From NCBI GenBank assembly GCA_024400665.1, contig JAKSML010000015.1, positions 1 to 37,902 of the forward strand: DNA of 37,902 nt. The letters run 5' to 3'. A program made the position numbers and the translations under genes. The notes under the pieces are model-generated. The model was not told the DNA's origin. It was given only the letters and a program-made list of their open reading frames with translations, and searched no databases. How positions within the stretch are numbered: position 1 is the first letter of the stretch; each line of letters opens with the position of its first letter. The stretch comes from Bacteroidales bacterium (lineage in GTDB: Bacteria > Bacteroidota > Bacteroidia > Bacteroidales > P3). Positions 8,701-17,274 of the stretch are shown piece by piece.

Positions 8701-8945
8701 GCCAGGTCGCGTCCCATAGCGGCCTCCGTGCCATGGGCGGCGATGTTGTCGAGCTCGCGCAGGATGCGCTCCTTCATCTCGTTGGCGGCCTTGTTGGTGA
8801 AAGTGATGGCGAGAATACGGCTGAAACGGCTTGCCAGCTCCCCTTCTTTGGCCGAGAAGGCAAGCTGCAAGTAGTTGCGTACCAGCGTGTAGGTCTTTCC
8901 GGAGCCAGCGGCTGCGCGGCAAATGATAAAACGACTTTTGTCCAT
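5787..8945 (-). CDS. UvrD/RecB-like ATP-dependent helicase-nuclease (AddA-type)
   Basis: 1052-residue SF1A helicase with a C-terminal RecB-family nuclease, likely acting in double-strand-break end processing. Walker A is at the extreme N-terminus (AAAGSGKT, residues ~11-18). Walker B with the QDTS extension is NYLIDEFQDTSRMQW near residue 390. Further helicase motifs are VVGDGKQAIYRFRQGD, LDRNFRSARTVV, RLMTIHKAKGLESPIV and NVLYVALTRPKEKLM. The nuclease carries RRGNLMHALL, LRPDRI, VIDFKTG near residue 1000 and QVGRYCEAIQAMG, so the metal-binding His, Asp, Asp-x-Lys and Gln-x3-Tyr positions look intact. The start fits because it directly precedes the Walker motif. No AddB/RecC-like partner is in the window. 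The mRNA appears nearly leaderless. Confidence 0.93.
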   Translation of the reverse strand: MDKSRFIICRAAAGSGKTYTLVRNYLQLAFSAKEGELASRFSRILAITFTNKAANEMKERILRELDNIAAHGTEAAMGRDLAEEMHLDDSTIRRYAATVLQAILHNYSDFAVMTIDSFVHHIVRTFAHDLNLPMNFNVYIDNTDLIQNAIDELMALVGCEGQEGLTEVLCDYAESQMTEGKSFMIEQDLAKKAEELFKEHTPEFLGKLEHLDPDQFKLIHKQLIAENRDYESRLAALGEAAVEAYTSAGLCDEDFFRGRNGVASYFHKTAAGESVAPNSWALQFLEGDKLGGSKTSKAALAQIESIKPRLQELHQGITALREAEERTYFTRKLLLKSLYELALLNKLGELVGQYSRENEIVHISEFNKRISRVVQEEPAPFIYERIGNRYYNYLIDEFQDTSRMQWQNLVPLVENGVGAGHTSLVVGDGKQAIYRFRQGDVEQFVSLPHVDSPLHGQLLEQPGVSHPTRLDRNFRSARTVVEFNNDFFEWAVRNRFPDNEELHQIYLGDSEKPDLAQKVTKEGGYVQIGFWDCPKEHEVLWKEMLADIRDLRDEKGYDYRDITILARKNRVLSEISTFLTQNEIPVVSSESLLLSQSLVVMMMRNLLQYLIDDTDRIAAARVLMYLYSLGKTKKHYDDAFIHNLKRIDLDEIAQQEGLGLNCQKLRSLGLYDCCEEALRMLDLNGIETAYTASWLNAVARYASNHRYDLREFLEWFDPEKDRLSTNTASDLDAVRLMTIHKAKGLESPIVLYPILTTKETNDSIWVNIDPATGLPLPASLVAPNKNEPTLFDSEYKTELLKHEMDEVNVLYVALTRPKEKLMLYCQAPPKEPSKSYISLLNSYALQSESCAEGRDGTFCWGTNTSKTVKTAEDEASKPLNRQIDKAAYPDWAERIAIAEQSAEIFGEFDESSKRRGNLMHALLATIANSDEADKALEAFISRNEVEEEDAEALTSMLHSMLKQPEIARFFSSQHGCKNECDMVWHGEVLRPDRIVTAQDETWVIDFKTGAPKVEHRIQVGRYCEAIQAMGYPSVKGYLLYLGTQKCQVVPCK

Positions 8946-8955
8946 AAAATTTTTG

Positions 8956-8988
8956 CAAAGTTACGCATTTATTTTGAATAAATGCAAA
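8956..8988 (-). promoter_or_regulatory. Promoter of helicase-nuclease gene with palindrome in spacer
   Basis: On the minus strand, TAACTTTG (complement of 8956-8963) matches TAnnTTTG exactly, and a TTTG (complement of 8985-8988) lies upstream with a 21-bp spacer. The spacer is filled by a perfect inverted repeat at 8965-8985 (arms GCATTTATT and AATAAATGC around TTG). The -7 box ends only 10 nt before the ATG, so the leader would be about 5 nt. Confidence 0.7.
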
Positions 8989-9215
8989 AAAATATGCGAA
9001 AATTTCTCAACTGTCCTATAACTCATTCTCCGACAAATAATTGCTTGCGATATTTCCTCACGCTGCCTTTCAAATTCCATGTCCCTTGTTGCCCCGTTTT
9101 TTTAACATTTTGAACCCCTCTTTCCTGCCTCTTTCTGTCCTCGATCCCGCACCTCTTCTGTGGCTCTTCCCACACCTCTCTGGGGGGCTGTTTTGGGCTT
9201 TGAGCACCTCCGTCA

Positions 9216-9259
9216 TAGCTCCGCCTTAGCTTCGCCTTAGCTCCGCTCTAGCTCCGCTC
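9216..9259 (+). repeat. 11-bp tandem repeat, locus 2 (4 units)
   Basis: TAGCTCCGCCT, TAGCTTCGCCT, TAGCTCCGCTC, TAGCTCCGCTC in tandem, with the same order of variants as locus 1. It lies midway between two divergent promoters. Confidence 0.9.
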
Positions 9260-9432
9260 CCCGGGCGGACCTTTGGCGAGGCTTCCCACGACCTTTCCCG
9301 CCCCTGTTTTGGAAGTTCCATTTCGTGGCATGGAAGTCCTCTCAGAGCCGTTTCCCGCCTCTTGGGGATTTGTTAATAGGGGCCTGCGAAACGTTAAAAA
9401 ATGTTTATTTCGATTTTTTTTTACATTCAATT

Positions 9433-9463
9433 GTTGATAATTCAAGAAAAATTGCTAATTTAG
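9433..9463 (+). promoter_or_regulatory. Probable promoter of tonB
   Basis: GTTG at 9433-9436, a 19-bp spacer and TAATTTAG at 9456-9463. This matches TTTG-N19-TAnnTTTG with one mismatch in each box. Predicted leader is about 57 nt. Confidence 0.6.
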
Positions 9464-9526
9464 CAGTTGGAAATAGATGCTTAAAAAGCACCTTAAAATG
9501 CAAACAATTAATTTAAATTCAATAAC

Positions 9527-10213
9527 ATGGAAGCAAAGAAATCACCCAAGGCAGACCTCGAAAAACGCAGAGGTTTGTATCTGGAAGTCGGTATGATTGT
9601 CATTCTTGCTGCCTCTCTTCTTGCCTTCAATGTCAAATCTTTCGACAAAGAGGCAAAACAGATTTCGGTCCGCACCGTAAAGGAAGAGGTTCAGGAGGAA
9701 ATCATGCAGACGCAGGAAAAAGTGGAACCCCCACCACCACCCGAACAGCCGGAAGTCGTTCCTACCGATCTTAAAGTCGTGGACAACGATGCTAAGATTG
9801 AAAACGAAGCCCAGGTATTCGATGCTGACGCTAAGAACGCAGAGAATGTCGAGGTGCAGCAGGTCGTTGTTACGGAAGAGGAAGAGGATGTTGAGGAAAC
9901 CGTTTGGGTCGCCGTTGAGGAAGACCCTGAGTTCCCTGGCGGCTTAGACGCACTCTCCCAGTACCTTGCTGACAACATCCAGTATCCCGCTCTCGCTCGC
10001 GAAAACGGCATCACTGGTAAGGTGTTCGTCACCTTCGTTGTCGAGAAGGACGGCCGTGTAGGTCAGATTAAGATCCTCCGCGATATCGGTGGCGGATGCG
10101 GCGCTGAGGCTGTCCGTGTTGTCAAGGCTATGCCTAAGTGGAAGCCTGGCAAGCAGTCCGGTAAACCCGTCCGTACCCAGTTCAACCTCCCCGTCAGCTT
10201 CACACTCCGCTAA
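9527..10213 (+). CDS. tonB: Energy transducer TonB
   Basis: 228-residue TonB-family protein. It couples the proton motive force (via ExbB/ExbD) to outer-membrane TonB-dependent receptors. A short cytoplasmic N-terminus is followed by one membrane helix (about residues 19-38). A small proline motif (VEPPPPPEQP, ~68-77) leads into a very acidic linker, and the C-terminal TonB fold (~135-228) carries DPEFPGG, YPALARENGITGKVFVTFVVEKDG and MPKWKPGKQSGKPVRTQFNLPVSF, all Bacteroidota TonB hallmarks. The linker is rich in Glu/Asp and poor in Pro compared with classical TonB. Many paralogues usually exist per genome, so the partner receptor cannot be named. No exbBD gene is adjacent. Confidence 0.93.
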   Translation: MEAKKSPKADLEKRRGLYLEVGMIVILAASLLAFNVKSFDKEAKQISVRTVKEEVQEEIMQTQEKVEPPPPPEQPEVVPTDLKVVDNDAKIENEAQVFDADAKNAENVEVQQVVVTEEEEDVEETVWVAVEEDPEFPGGLDALSQYLADNIQYPALARENGITGKVFVTFVVEKDGRVGQIKILRDIGGGCGAEAVRVVKAMPKWKPGKQSGKPVRTQFNLPVSFTLR

Positions 10214-10241
10214 GTGTCGGCTGATAGCAACGGTTGATTTC

Positions 10242-10277
10242 AAGGGCTGCCCATTTTTCCCGAATAGGCAGCCCTTT
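10242..10277 (+). terminator. Rho-independent terminator after tonB
   Basis: A 10-bp stem is formed by AAGGGCTGCC (10242-10251) and GGCAGCCCTT (10267-10276), with a 15-nt loop and a short T-run. It lies 28 bp after the tonB stop, so tonB is probably monocistronic. Confidence 0.8.
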
Positions 10278-10379
10278 CTATCCCGCTACAGCTCCCTGTC
10301 GGCCGCATTATATTAATAGTATTATAAGACATTATTTATCCCCTTTTCGGCATCATCGCCAGCTCATACATCTCTCCGC

Positions 10380-12299
<1,920 letters not shown>

Positions 12300-12339
12300 G
12301 CACGAGCCACCTTTAGTGTCCGCTTTTGCGAGAGTCTAA

Positions 12340-12930
12340 TCAGGGATAGGTGAATCCAAAACTGAAGCGTTCGAGAACGCCGTTTCTGAAGCTGTATGTG
12401 ATGACGTATTCTGCTTGGTTGTAATCTTGCAGGATGCTTGATTTCGGGTCGCGTTCGAAGTAGGAATAGACCTTGAAAACTCCTTGTTGGTCAATTTGTT
12501 GCGGCTCTCCCTGCAAATCAATGATGTCTTGCTCTTTAATGCCAAGCGTCACGCCGTTGTTGGTCGCGAAGAACTTGTCGGGCAGGGAATGGTAGAAGGT
12601 CTCGTCCTCATTGGGTATGCCTTTCCGCACTTCAAATCCCGACATCTGGTACTTCCCGTCACCCGGGTGATGGATAAACCGGACATGCGCGGTATGGTCC
12701 TTGTTGGTGAAAATGATGTCTTCGTTATATGGCGTCAGCCGGCTGTATTGCTGGTCGATTTGAAGCTGATATTTTGCCATAGAGGCGGCATGGTAGAGGC
12801 GGAACTTATTGACAGCGGTCTCATAGTGGCGGATGCTCTGGGCCGAGGCGGCGCAGGTCAAAGAGAGCAGGAACAGCACGGAGGCCTTTCTGAGCATGAC
12901 GTTGAGCGGTGAAAATGTATATCTCTTCAT
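12340..12930 (-). CDS. Secreted/periplasmic protein of unknown function
   Basis: 196 residues with a clear export signal (MLRKASVLFLLSLTCAASA, cleavage near Ala-Gln). Translation may start at the first Met (12930) or at Met-12 (12897); the latter gives a more ordinary signal peptide. I do not recognise a named family. The C-terminal half (GVTLGIKEQDIIDLQGEP, then KVYSYF, YVITYSFRNGVLERFSFGF) has the rhythm of a SmpA/BamE- or BLIP-like fold: a 'G-hydrophobic-x-x-Glu-hydrophobic... GxP' helix followed by beta strands ending 'f.dG.l...'. This is an inference from pattern only. It lies 36 bp after the acetyltransferase gene, probably the last gene of that run, and is convergent with the ABC-F gene with 40 bp between stops. 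Confidence 0.75.
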   Translation of the reverse strand: MKRYTFSPLNVMLRKASVLFLLSLTCAASAQSIRHYETAVNKFRLYHAASMAKYQLQIDQQYSRLTPYNEDIIFTNKDHTAHVRFIHHPGDGKYQMSGFEVRKGIPNEDETFYHSLPDKFFATNNGVTLGIKEQDIIDLQGEPQQIDQQGVFKVYSYFERDPKSSILQDYNQAEYVITYSFRNGVLERFSFGFTYP

Positions 12931-12966
12931 AATTTTATATAGTTAAAGATTGTTTTTAGGGACATC

Positions 12967-13497
12967 CTATTCGGGGTGCAGGCCGGCATAGACGACATCG
13001 ACAACCCTCTGCTGGCAGGCGTCGAGGTTGTCAAGCTTGTGGGTCGAGATTAGCTGCAGCACGCAAGTGTCGTGGCTGTGGGCCTGGTTTAGTATTGCGG
13101 GGTTGGCACATTCGATATGGAATCCGTTGCGCTCGTAGAAATGGATTCTGCGGGCTTTGATTTCGTCTGTGGGCAGCTCGACCTCGCCGATGATAGGCAG
13201 TGGCGATTCTGCTTTGAGCAGCTGCAGGGTCTGAGCGCCGAGGCCTTTGTTGCGCTTTTCTTGCAGGGTGGCGAAATAGAGAAGGTAGCGGCAGATGCCG
13301 AGCTCCCATATCGCCGCCATGCCGCAGAACGTGTCATCGTCCATGATGGCGTTGAAAGTCATCGCGGGGCAGTCCTCGACCATGGCAAGCAGACGGGCGG
13401 TCTCGGTCCTCTCATCCTCGGGGAAGGCGGTTTCGTAGAGGTGCGGCACATGGGCGAGGAGCGGATCCGAACAGGAGGTTATCTTGATGAGCTGCAT
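12967..13497 (-). CDS. GNAT family N-acetyltransferase
   Basis: 176-residue acetyl-CoA-dependent acetyltransferase. The pyrophosphate-binding signature is EKRNKGLGAQTLQLL (about residues 79-93, Q/R-x-x-G-x-G/A type). It is preceded by the beta-4 strand (CRYLLYFATL) and followed by the beta-5/helix region ending FYERNGFHIE, a standard GNAT ending. Substrate cannot be inferred. It lies 24 bp downstream of the flavoprotein gene and 36 bp upstream of the secreted-protein gene, likely one transcript. Confidence 0.88.
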   Translation of the reverse strand: MQLIKITSCSDPLLAHVPHLYETAFPEDERTETARLLAMVEDCPAMTFNAIMDDDTFCGMAAIWELGICRYLLYFATLQEKRNKGLGAQTLQLLKAESPLPIIGEVELPTDEIKARRIHFYERNGFHIECANPAILNQAHSHDTCVLQLISTHKLDNLDACQQRVVDVVYAGLHPE

Positions 13498-13521
13498 GGC
13501 GGTATGAAGGTGTTGGCGCTA

Positions 13522-14772
13522 TTATATTGCTGGGTCGGGCAGCTTTGCGGCTGCTTTGCCTGCGGCGAAGCCTGTGGAGAAGGCAATCTGGAGGTTGAAG
13601 CCGCCGGTGTCGGCATCGAGGTCGAGCACTTCGCCGGCGAAATAGAGTCCCGGCACGAGCTTCGATTCCATCGTCTTCGGGTTGACCTCCTTGGTGCAGA
13701 CACCGCCCTGCGTGACCACGGCTGTGTTGTAGTCGCCCGTGCCGTTGAGGGTGAAGGTGACATCCTTGAGGAAATGGAGCAGCCGCTTGCGTTCGGCGGC
13801 GTTGATCTGATGGAGGCGCTTGTAGTATTCGATGTGCAGACGGGTGAGTGCCAGCTGGATGAGCTCGGCGGGAAGCCAGAGGCGGAGGGCATCGTTGAAG
13901 ATGCGGGTGCCGTTGCTGTCGAGGTCGGCAATGAGGCGGCGGTCGAGTTTCTCCTCGTCGAGGGCGGGCTTGAGGTCGATGTGGGCGATGAGTTTCTCGC
14001 CGTTGTGGAGCATACGGCTCACCTGCCGGCTGGCGGAGAGGACGATGGGGCCGTCGATGCCTTGGGGGGTGAAGGTCATCTCGCCGAAGCCATCGTAGAG
14101 TTTCTTGCCGTTAGGCAGCGTGATGGCGAGCCCCACGTTCTTGAGCACGAAGCCTACGAGGTCCTGCGGGATAGGCTCTTCGCAGGTGAGCGATACCAGC
14201 GAGGGCACCTGTGGAATGACCGTGTGGCCAGCTTCTTCGGCAAGGCGGTAGCCTATGCCTGTCGAGCCCGTGGTGGGGTAGGAGAGGCCGCCCGTGGCGA
14301 TGATGAGGACGTCGCCGCGGATGGCGGTGCCGTCTTGCAGGCGCACGCCATGGCGGTCGTCGGTGAGACTTTTGACGGCGCAGTTCTTGCGGATTTCGAC
14401 ATTAGGACGGCGTTCGAGGTCGTTGATGAGGGCCAAGAAGATGTCGAGCGATTTGCCGCTCTGGGGGAAGACGCGGTTGCCGCGTTCTTCGATGAGGGGC
14501 ACATTGCGCTGCTCAAAGAATTCCATCAGCTGGGTGTTGAACATCTGCGCAAAGCAGTTGCGCATCCAGCGTCCGTCGGGACCTATATGGGTGATGAAAT
14601 CCTTGAGCGGGGCGGTATTGGTGAGGTTGCAGCGGCCTTTGCCGGTGATGCGGAGCTTGCGTCCGGCCTGGTCCATCTTTTCGACAAGCACCACCTCGGC
14701 GCCGCTCTCGGCGGCAGCCACGGCGGCCATCATGCCGGCAGCTCCGGCTCCAACTATGATAACTTTTCTCAT
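13522..14772 (-). CDS. NAD(P)/FAD-dependent oxidoreductase, HI0933/YhiN (BaiN-like) family
   Basis: 416-residue flavoprotein. The N-terminal FAD-binding Rossmann motif is VIIVGAGAAGMMAA. The family signatures follow: RITGKGRCNLTN, ATGGLSYPTTGSTGIGY, and near the end GGVCTKEVNPKTMESK and LYFAGEVLDLDADTGG. The track of homologous features supports the start at ATG 14772 (MRKVIIVGAG); the upstream in-frame Met at 14802 adds ten residues unlike the family. Biochemical role in most bacteria is not settled; one clostridial relative (BaiN) reduces bile-acid intermediates, but that should not be transferred on similarity alone. It is first in a run with the GNAT and secreted-protein genes. Confidence 0.92.
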   Translation of the reverse strand: MRKVIIVGAGAAGMMAAVAAAESGAEVVLVEKMDQAGRKLRITGKGRCNLTNTAPLKDFITHIGPDGRWMRNCFAQMFNTQLMEFFEQRNVPLIEERGNRVFPQSGKSLDIFLALINDLERRPNVEIRKNCAVKSLTDDRHGVRLQDGTAIRGDVLIIATGGLSYPTTGSTGIGYRLAEEAGHTVIPQVPSLVSLTCEEPIPQDLVGFVLKNVGLAITLPNGKKLYDGFGEMTFTPQGIDGPIVLSASRQVSRMLHNGEKLIAHIDLKPALDEEKLDRRLIADLDSNGTRIFNDALRLWLPAELIQLALTRLHIEYYKRLHQINAAERKRLLHFLKDVTFTLNGTGDYNTAVVTQGGVCTKEVNPKTMESKLVPGLYFAGEVLDLDADTGGFNLQIAFSTGFAAGKAAAKLPDPAI

Positions 14773-14819
14773 GAATCTTATATTTTGAATGCTTCCTGGC
14801 ACGGCTTGTCGGAATGCTT

Positions 14820-14848
14820 CCGATAGGCGTCGGGCTGATGCCTATCGG
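14820..14848 (-). terminator. Hairpin after universal stress protein gene (no T-run)
   Basis: A perfect 9-bp stem, CCGATAGGC and GCCTATCGG, with an 11-nt loop, just past the stop of the minus-strand stress-protein gene. There is no T-run on either side, so it may be a weak terminator, a processing site or an mRNA-stabilising hairpin. Confidence 0.4.
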
Positions 14849-14858
14849 CGCTGCCTGC

Positions 14859-15704
14859 TCAAGACTTGGAGAGGAAGAATATGTCGGCGGGGTGGACGCA
14901 CATCACGGGCAGCTGAGCGTTGTGGACAATCTGCTGGGCATTGGTGCCGAGGAAGAGTTGTGCGATGATGCGGTCCTGCTCGGTGTTGATGACCACGAGG
15001 TCGGCCTTGACGCTTTCGGCGTATGAGAGCACGGCGTCGCTATAGTTGCTGTACTTCTTGACGGTGGCGCTGAACTTGATGCCGTCGTTCTTCAAGAGCG
15101 TAGCGGTCTGGTTGATATAGGTGCGCAGCTGTGCTGCCTGGCTGGGGTCGTCGATGAGGCCGAGGATGTGGACCTCGGAGTGGAACAACTTGGCGATGGC
15201 GGCAGCGGGGGCAACCTTCTGGCGTGAGTTGAGGTTGACGCGCAGCGGCACCACGATGCGTTCGAGGTCTTTGTGGAAGTCGAAACCCTCGCGCACGGTG
15301 ATGACGGGCACGGGAGCCTCCTGCACGATGCGCACGGCTGTGCTGCCCATCCAGTACTTCTCGAAGCCCGAGGCTCCGTTGGTGCCGATGACGATGAGCG
15401 GTGCGTTCTCGTGAGTGGCTTGGCGGGCAATCACGGCGGCTACCTTGCCGCTGCAAATCTCCCAGCGTATCTTGCCGTATAACATGCGCGGGCGATACTT
15501 TTCGCAGAGGGCGACGAGCTTCTGCTGTGCCACATTGGCCATCTCATTCAGCTGGTCCTCGCTCATAAGCATTTTTTCGCGTTTCACCCAAATGAGGCTG
15601 ACATCGCAGTTCATCTTGTTAGCGATGTCGATGGCCAGTTCCAGAGCCACAATTGAACCTTTAGAGAAGTCTGTTCCGACGATGATTGATCTCATAGCAT
15701 TCAT
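14859..15704 (-). CDS. Universal stress protein, tandem UspA domains
   Basis: 281-residue cytosolic protein with two UspA folds. Domain 1 starts SIIVGTDFSKGSIVALELA and ends with the ATP-binding pattern GTNGASGFEKYWMGSTA (G-2x-G-9x-G-S/T) followed by VPVITVRE. Domain 2 (about 150-281) ends LFLGTNAQQIVHNAQLPVMCVHP and lacks the complete GxxG-9x-GS pattern, so only domain 1 looks able to bind ATP. The start may be ATG 15704 or, three codons later, ATG 15695, which better fits family starts. The gap to ruvB carries two identical-type palindromes that may control it. Confidence 0.92.
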   Translation of the reverse strand: MNAMRSIIVGTDFSKGSIVALELAIDIANKMNCDVSLIWVKREKMLMSEDQLNEMANVAQQKLVALCEKYRPRMLYGKIRWEICSGKVAAVIARQATHENAPLIVIGTNGASGFEKYWMGSTAVRIVQEAPVPVITVREGFDFHKDLERIVVPLRVNLNSRQKVAPAAAIAKLFHSEVHILGLIDDPSQAAQLRTYINQTATLLKNDGIKFSATVKKYSNYSDAVLSYAESVKADLVVINTEQDRIIAQLFLGTNAQQIVHNAQLPVMCVHPADIFFLSKS

Positions 15705-15817
15705 ATTTTATATTATTTGTATAACGTGATGGTTCGTGATTTATTTTGCGAAGCCGAAAAAAACTTTTCGCCTCTTGATAATCTCATCAGCAAAAATCGT
15801 GCCAAACGATGGCAGGG

Positions 15818-15830
15818 TGACAAATTGTCA
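15818..15830. promoter_or_regulatory. Palindrome TGACA-N3-TGTCA, copy 1 (candidate operator)
   Basis: TGACAAATTGTCA, a perfect 6-1-6 palindrome, about 114 bp upstream of the stress-protein start. It is followed by a further half-site TGTCA. A second site with the same TGACA-N3-TGTCA pattern lies 141 bp away. The regulator is unknown. Confidence 0.5.
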
Positions 15831-15872
15831 TGTCAGCATTACTGCCTTTAGAGGCCATATTAAGCCTCGGAG

Positions 15873-15905
15873 AAGCTCCGCCTTAGCTTCGCCTTAGCTC
15901 CGCTC
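15873..15905 (+). repeat. 11-bp tandem repeat, locus 3 (3 units)
   Basis: AAGCTCCGCCT, TAGCTTCGCCT, TAGCTCCGCTC in tandem, in the same order as loci 1 and 2. It lies between the two TGACA-N3-TGTCA palindromes. Confidence 0.88.
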
Positions 15906-15957
15906 CAGGAGCGGGTGCAGAGTGGAGCTTTGGAAGAGGTATGGCGAAAGTGCCGTA

Positions 15958-15972
15958 CTGACATTTTGTCAG
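15958..15972. promoter_or_regulatory. Palindrome TGACA-N3-TGTCA, copy 2 (candidate operator)
   Basis: CTGACATTTTGTCAG, a perfect 6-3-6 palindrome that contains the same TGACA-N3-TGTCA core as copy 1. It lies about 200 bp upstream of ruvB. Confidence 0.5.
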
Positions 15973-16171
15973 AAAATATTTCGTTGCACGGCTTAGGCAC
16001 AAATCTTGATAGGATAGGCTTGTGACGGCCGAGAAAAGCAGTTTGGAACACCTCTCGGAGGCTGCCGAAATAATATTTATTGCAGTTTGGGCAATATATT
16101 TATATTTTCACGTTATTATTATATTCCAGCCTCAAGCTGGAGTCGATATGAATTGATAATAAGAACCGCCG

Positions 16172-17194
16172 ATGAACAATAATTTAGATGCCACAGGACG
16201 CAGTCAGAGCAGCCAGGAGCGCGAGGTCGAGCGTGCGCTGAGGCCGCAGGGCTTTGAGAGTTTTGCGGGCCAGCAGCAGGTGCTGGACAACCTCCGCGTC
16301 TTTGTGGGTGCGGCAAAGCAGCGTGGCGAGCCTCTCGACCACGTCCTCCTCCACGGCCCTCCAGGCCTCGGCAAGACTACGCTCTCCTATATCATAGCCA
16401 ACGAGCTGGGTGTGAATATCAAGATGACTTCGGGCCCCGTGCTCGACAAGCCCGGCGACCTCGCCGGTATGCTCACCTCGCTCGAGGCCAACGATGTGCT
16501 CTTCATCGATGAGATTCACCGCCTCTCACCCGTGGTGGAGGAATACCTCTATTCCGCCATGGAGGACTACAAGATTGACATCCTAATAGAGTCGGGACCC
16601 GCAGCCCGCAGCGTGCAGCTCAACCTCAAGCCCTTCACCCTGATTGGCGCCACCACGAGGAGCGGCATGCTCACGGCGCCGCTGCGTGCCCGCTTCGGCA
16701 TCAACTGCCGCCTGCAGTACTACGACGCCGAGACCCTCACCAGCATCGTCAACCGCTCCGCAGGACTGCTCAAGGTGAAGATAACCTCGGAATCGGCCTT
16801 TGAGATTGCCCGTCGCAGCCGCGGCACCCCCCGTATTGCCAACCTCTTGCTGAGGCGTGTGCGCGATTTCGCACAGGTCATGGGCGACGGCACTATCACC
16901 CTCGACATAGCCCGTTATGCCCTCAAAGCCCTCAACGTTGACAGCAACGGCCTGGACGAGATGGACCTCCGCATCCTCAGCACCATCATCGACAAGTTCA
17001 AGGGCGGTCCCGTGGGCATCAACAACATCGCCACCGCTGTGGGCGAGGATGCCGGCACCGTCGAGGAAGTCTATGAGCCCTACCTTATCCAGGAAGGCTA
17101 CATCCAGCGTACCCCTCGCGGACGCGAGGCAACGATGCTGGCATATCAGCACTTGGGGAAGGTCAAGGCGGCCACCCAAACCGATTTGTTTTGA
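16172..17194 (+). CDS. ruvB: Holliday junction branch migration ATPase RuvB
   Basis: 340-residue AAA+ motor that, with RuvA, drives Holliday junction branch migration. Family features are [18 protein letters not shown], Walker [11 protein letters not shown] (~62-71), Walker [13 protein letters not shown] (~110), the sensor region [23 protein letters not shown] containing the arginine finger, and the C-terminal winged helix ending with [14 protein letters not shown]. Length is standard. ruvA and ruvC are not adjacent, as is common in Bacteroidota. It is probably first in the run ruvB-hutI-lolD-rlmB; the gap to hutI is 80 bp. Confidence 0.97.
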   Translation: MNNNLDATGRSQSSQEREVERALRPQGFESFAGQQQVLDNLRVFVGAAKQRGEPLDHVLLHGPPGLGKTTLSYIIANELGVNIKMTSGPVLDKPGDLAGMLTSLEANDVLFIDEIHRLSPVVEEYLYSAMEDYKIDILIESGPAARSVQLNLKPFTLIGATTRSGMLTAPLRARFGINCRLQYYDAETLTSIVNRSAGLLKVKITSESAFEIARRSRGTPRIANLLLRRVRDFAQVMGDGTITLDIARYALKALNVDSNGLDEMDLRILSTIIDKFKGGPVGINNIATAVGEDAGTVEEVYEPYLIQEGYIQRTPRGREATMLAYQHLGKVKAATQTDLF

Positions 17195-17274
17195 ACAGAT
17201 GACCGTGGCAGAATCCTCGATGGGCAAAGCCATACTGATTGATAATTTAGAACCCCATAAATATTGAAAATAGA

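Larger units (their letters stand above)
8946..9526. other. Divergent intergenic region, helicase / tonB
   Basis: No credible gene. The region holds the helicase promoter and palindrome, a T-rich tract near 9098-9110, the 11-bp satellite at 9216-9259, and the tonB promoter at 9433-9463. Confidence 0.65.
15705..16171. other. Divergent intergenic region, usp / ruvB
   Basis: No gene. It contains the palindromes at 15818-15830 and 15958-15972 and the 11-bp satellite at 15873-15905, with a CCGCTCC-a-GGAGCGG hairpin at its end. It finishes in an AT-rich stretch before ruvB. I could not find a clean TTTG-N19-TAnnTTTG match for either gene. Confidence 0.6.
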
